This document shows positions 6,572 to 7,522 of a stretch of 7,522 nt of DNA, one piece after another. Both the position numbers and the translations under genes were made by a program. The stretch's first letter is position 1; the number at the start of each line of letters is the position of its first letter. The stretch covers positions 1-7,522 of the forward strand of contig CALEAW010000086.1 in the NCBI GenBank assembly GCA_937943605.1, written 5' to 3'. The notes beneath the pieces were generated by a model. It had not been told where the DNA came from and searched no databases. It saw only the letters and a program-made list of their open reading frames with translations. This stretch comes from an uncultured Sutterella sp. Lineage in GTDB: Bacteria > Pseudomonadota > Gammaproteobacteria > Burkholderiales > Burkholderiaceae_F.

Positions 6572-6601
6572 CTGCTTTATATAGGGCTGATTATTGATCG
6601 A

Positions 6602-6913
6602 TTAGATCAAGAAATCGTCACGGCTACCGCCATTAGCTTCATATTCGGCGAGCCAACGCGGCGTGCGACCACGACCCGTCCACTTGTTGCCGTTCTTGTC
6701 CATGTACTTGACAGGCACCGAACGACCTGCGCGCTTAGAGGTCTTGGTAGCGGCTTCTTCGGCAAAACCCAATTCAGAAGCAGCGATGTCGAATTCCGTA
6801 ATAAGCTTTTGAACCTGTTCGAGCGCCTGGCCACGAAGAGCGGCACGACGTTCGTTTAATTCAAGTTCCATTTCAGCAAGCTTTTCTAATTCGACCTTGA
6901 AGTTTTCCTGCAT
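6602..6913 (-). CDS. H-NS-family nucleoid-associated DNA-binding protein
   Basis: This encodes 103 residues from an ATG (6911-6913) preceded by GGAG (6924-6921) at 7 bases. Residues 1-45 form a charged heptad-like helix (VELEKLAEMELELNERRAAL), the oligomerisation part of H-NS proteins. Residues about 46-67 are a flexible linker with KTSKRAGR. Residues 68-103 are the DNA-binding domain: VKYMDKNGNKWTGRGRTPRWL, whose Arg-Gly-Arg loop inserts in the minor groove of AT-rich DNA, then YEANGGSRDDFLI. The length is typical of short betaproteobacterial H-NS homologues. It should act in the nucleoid as a silencer of AT-rich or acquired genes. It is a single-gene unit with its own promoter and terminator. 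The short homologue may be one of several paralogues, so I give no symbol. Confidence 0.92.
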   Translation of the reverse strand: MQENFKVELEKLAEMELELNERRAALRGQALEQVQKLITEFDIAASELGFAEEAATKTSKRAGRSVPVKYMDKNGNKWTGRGRTPRWLAEYEANGGSRDDFLI

Positions 6914-6961
6914 TTCTTTGCTCCAAATAAAATTGAAAATGAAAACCTTTGTTTAGTTCTT

Positions 6962-6970
6962 ATTCTAGCA
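6962..6970 (-). promoter_or_regulatory. Extended -10 promoter of the hns-like gene
   Basis: On the minus strand the sequence reads TGCTAGAAT: a TG one base ahead of TAGAAT (five of six to TATAAT), about 49 bases before the start codon. The matching -35 position (TCACAA) is poor, as is tolerated with an extended -10. A TTGACA on the same strand at 7017-7012 has no good -10 at 17-18 bases. Confidence 0.5.
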
Positions 6971-7404
6971 AAACTTTTGGAGATTGTGATATTCGAAGAA
7001 GTGCAAATAAATGTCAAGCCTCAATATTGAATGAGTGGTGAGCATTCATATGTTTGAGCAAGATGTCACAAACGGTTAATGACTGCAGTATTAAGTGAAC
7101 AAAATAGAGGTTGATTATCAGCGTGATTGATTCTTTTGGAGAGCAGGAAGAGGCTATTAATAAGTAAGAAAAGGTTGTGTTATTTTATTTTAAACTCGCT
7201 CTTAGCGAGGCGTTTTTAATGGTGATTATGCTAATTATGAGGGGGCGTGTGGGATTTTTCAAAACGTAAAGAGAGACAGAGTCGATAAATAGGTGAATAA
7301 CATGGTGTATGTCGCGCCCTTTGATACGATCATATCTTCAAAACTCGACGATTAAAGCTCGGTATCTGGACCTATGCCAATAAACCAAAGACAATCAACG
7401 CATC
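6971..7404. other. Non-coding stretch right of the hns-like promoter
   Basis: No supportable gene on either strand. It contains the self-complementary TCAATATTGA (7021-7030), an overlapping dyad TGAATG-N9-CATTCA (7028-7048), a hairpin terminator at 7195-7215, and a 17-codon frame at 7302-7355 with AGGTG six bases upstream, which is too short to call. Confidence 0.5.
7195..7215 (+). terminator. Short hairpin terminator, plus strand
   Basis: CTCGCT (7195-7200) pairs with AGCGAG (7204-7209) around CTT, then GCG and TTTTT. The three bases between stem and T run make it less than ideal. No gene lies upstream on this strand after the divergent hns promoter, so it may end a small RNA; on the minus strand the tail TTTAAAATAAAAT is a weaker alternative. 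Confidence 0.45.
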
Positions 7405-7440
7405 AAAAAAAACACGCCCGTCACCGAAGCGACGAGCGTG
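7402..7440 (-). terminator. Very strong UUCG intrinsic terminator
   Basis: On the minus strand a 13-pair stem, with two G-U pairs, runs from ACACGCTCGTCGC to GTGACGGGCGTGT and closes on a TTCG tetraloop held by C and G, followed by eight T. The unit it ends must enter from the right edge on the minus strand. All three minus-strand frames meet stops within about 22 bases of the edge, so only a few codons of a gene, or the 3' part of an RNA, can lie inside the window. Confidence 0.88.
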
Positions 7441-7457
7441 TGGCGTGGATCTCACGT

Positions 7458-7489
7458 GAAATTAGGTCCCAAACTCCGCAGCTAATTTC
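7458..7489. repeat. Inverted repeat GAAATTAG / CTAATTTC
   Basis: Perfect 8-base arms (7458-7465 and 7482-7489) flank 16 bases. It lies directly upstream (in minus-strand direction) of the UUCG terminator and would form a second hairpin in the same transcript. Its role is unknown. Confidence 0.4.
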
Positions 7490-7522
7490 CTATCTAGGGT
7501 CTAATTATTGACAATGATCAAT

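Larger units (their letters stand above)
6231..6601. other. Non-coding stretch between lipoprotein and hns-like genes
   Basis: Both flanking genes are on the minus strand, so this contains the lipoprotein 5' region and the hns-like 3' region. It holds a perfect 8-base dyad at 6333-6352, a weak plus-strand promoter-like pair (TTGATC 6372-6377, TAGAAT 6397-6402, 19 apart) and the terminator at 6539-6571. No convincing minus-strand promoter for the lipoprotein gene was found. Confidence 0.55.

Noticed and set aside
6456..6584. 42-codon plus-strand frame beginning MIKQEVLREQ
   Set aside because: No ribosome site, and it runs through both arms of the hns-like gene terminator; composition follows AT-rich spacer DNA.
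7302..7355. 17-codon frame MVYVAPFDTIISSKLDD with AGGTG upstream
   Set aside because: A single short frame with an acceptable spacing is expected by chance; no gene follows that it could lead.

Overview
The window looks like a chromosomal accessory stretch from a Burkholderiales-type betaproteobacterium, most plausibly a gut Sutterellaceae relative. That is inferred from a very large autotransporter with an extended signal peptide, a short H-NS-type protein with the KWTGRGRTPRWL DNA-binding motif usual in betaproteobacteria, and moderate base composition. No marker gene is present to fix the taxon.

Layout. Positions 1-168 hold the last 55 codons of an unrecognised protein. Positions 212-448 encode a short XRE/HipB-like helix-turn-helix protein with no hipA partner, followed at 551-778 by what looks like the N-terminal remnant of an IS5-type transposase. 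Positions 779-1305 are non-coding and carry two related palindromes and the leader of the main gene. Positions 1306-4860 encode an 1184-residue subtilase (S8) autotransporter with a complete catalytic triad, a passenger-associated repeat and a C-terminal beta-barrel, closed by a strong hairpin at 4904-4935. Positions 4936-5790 are a gene-poor block of diverged repeats built around TGTCY-N5-GGACA hairpins. A minus-strand Sbal_3080-like lipoprotein gene (5792-6230) is broken by one extra base in a C5 run. A short hns-like gene follows on the minus strand (6602-6913), with an extended -10 promoter and an intrinsic terminator. The last 600 bases have no convincing gene, but hold a plus-strand hairpin terminator and, at the right edge, a very strong minus-strand UUCG terminator belonging to a transcription unit that enters from the right.

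How the genes relate. The autotransporter is the only clearly functional surface factor here, and appears to be a single-gene transcription unit. The H-NS-like protein is a likely silencer of AT-rich or acquired DNA of the kind surrounding it, but no direct link is visible. The truncated HTH, transposase remnant, frameshifted lipoprotein and repeat block together suggest a region undergoing insertion and decay around one conserved secreted protease. I found no complete new multi-gene system; the repeat/hairpin array is the best candidate for something undescribed.
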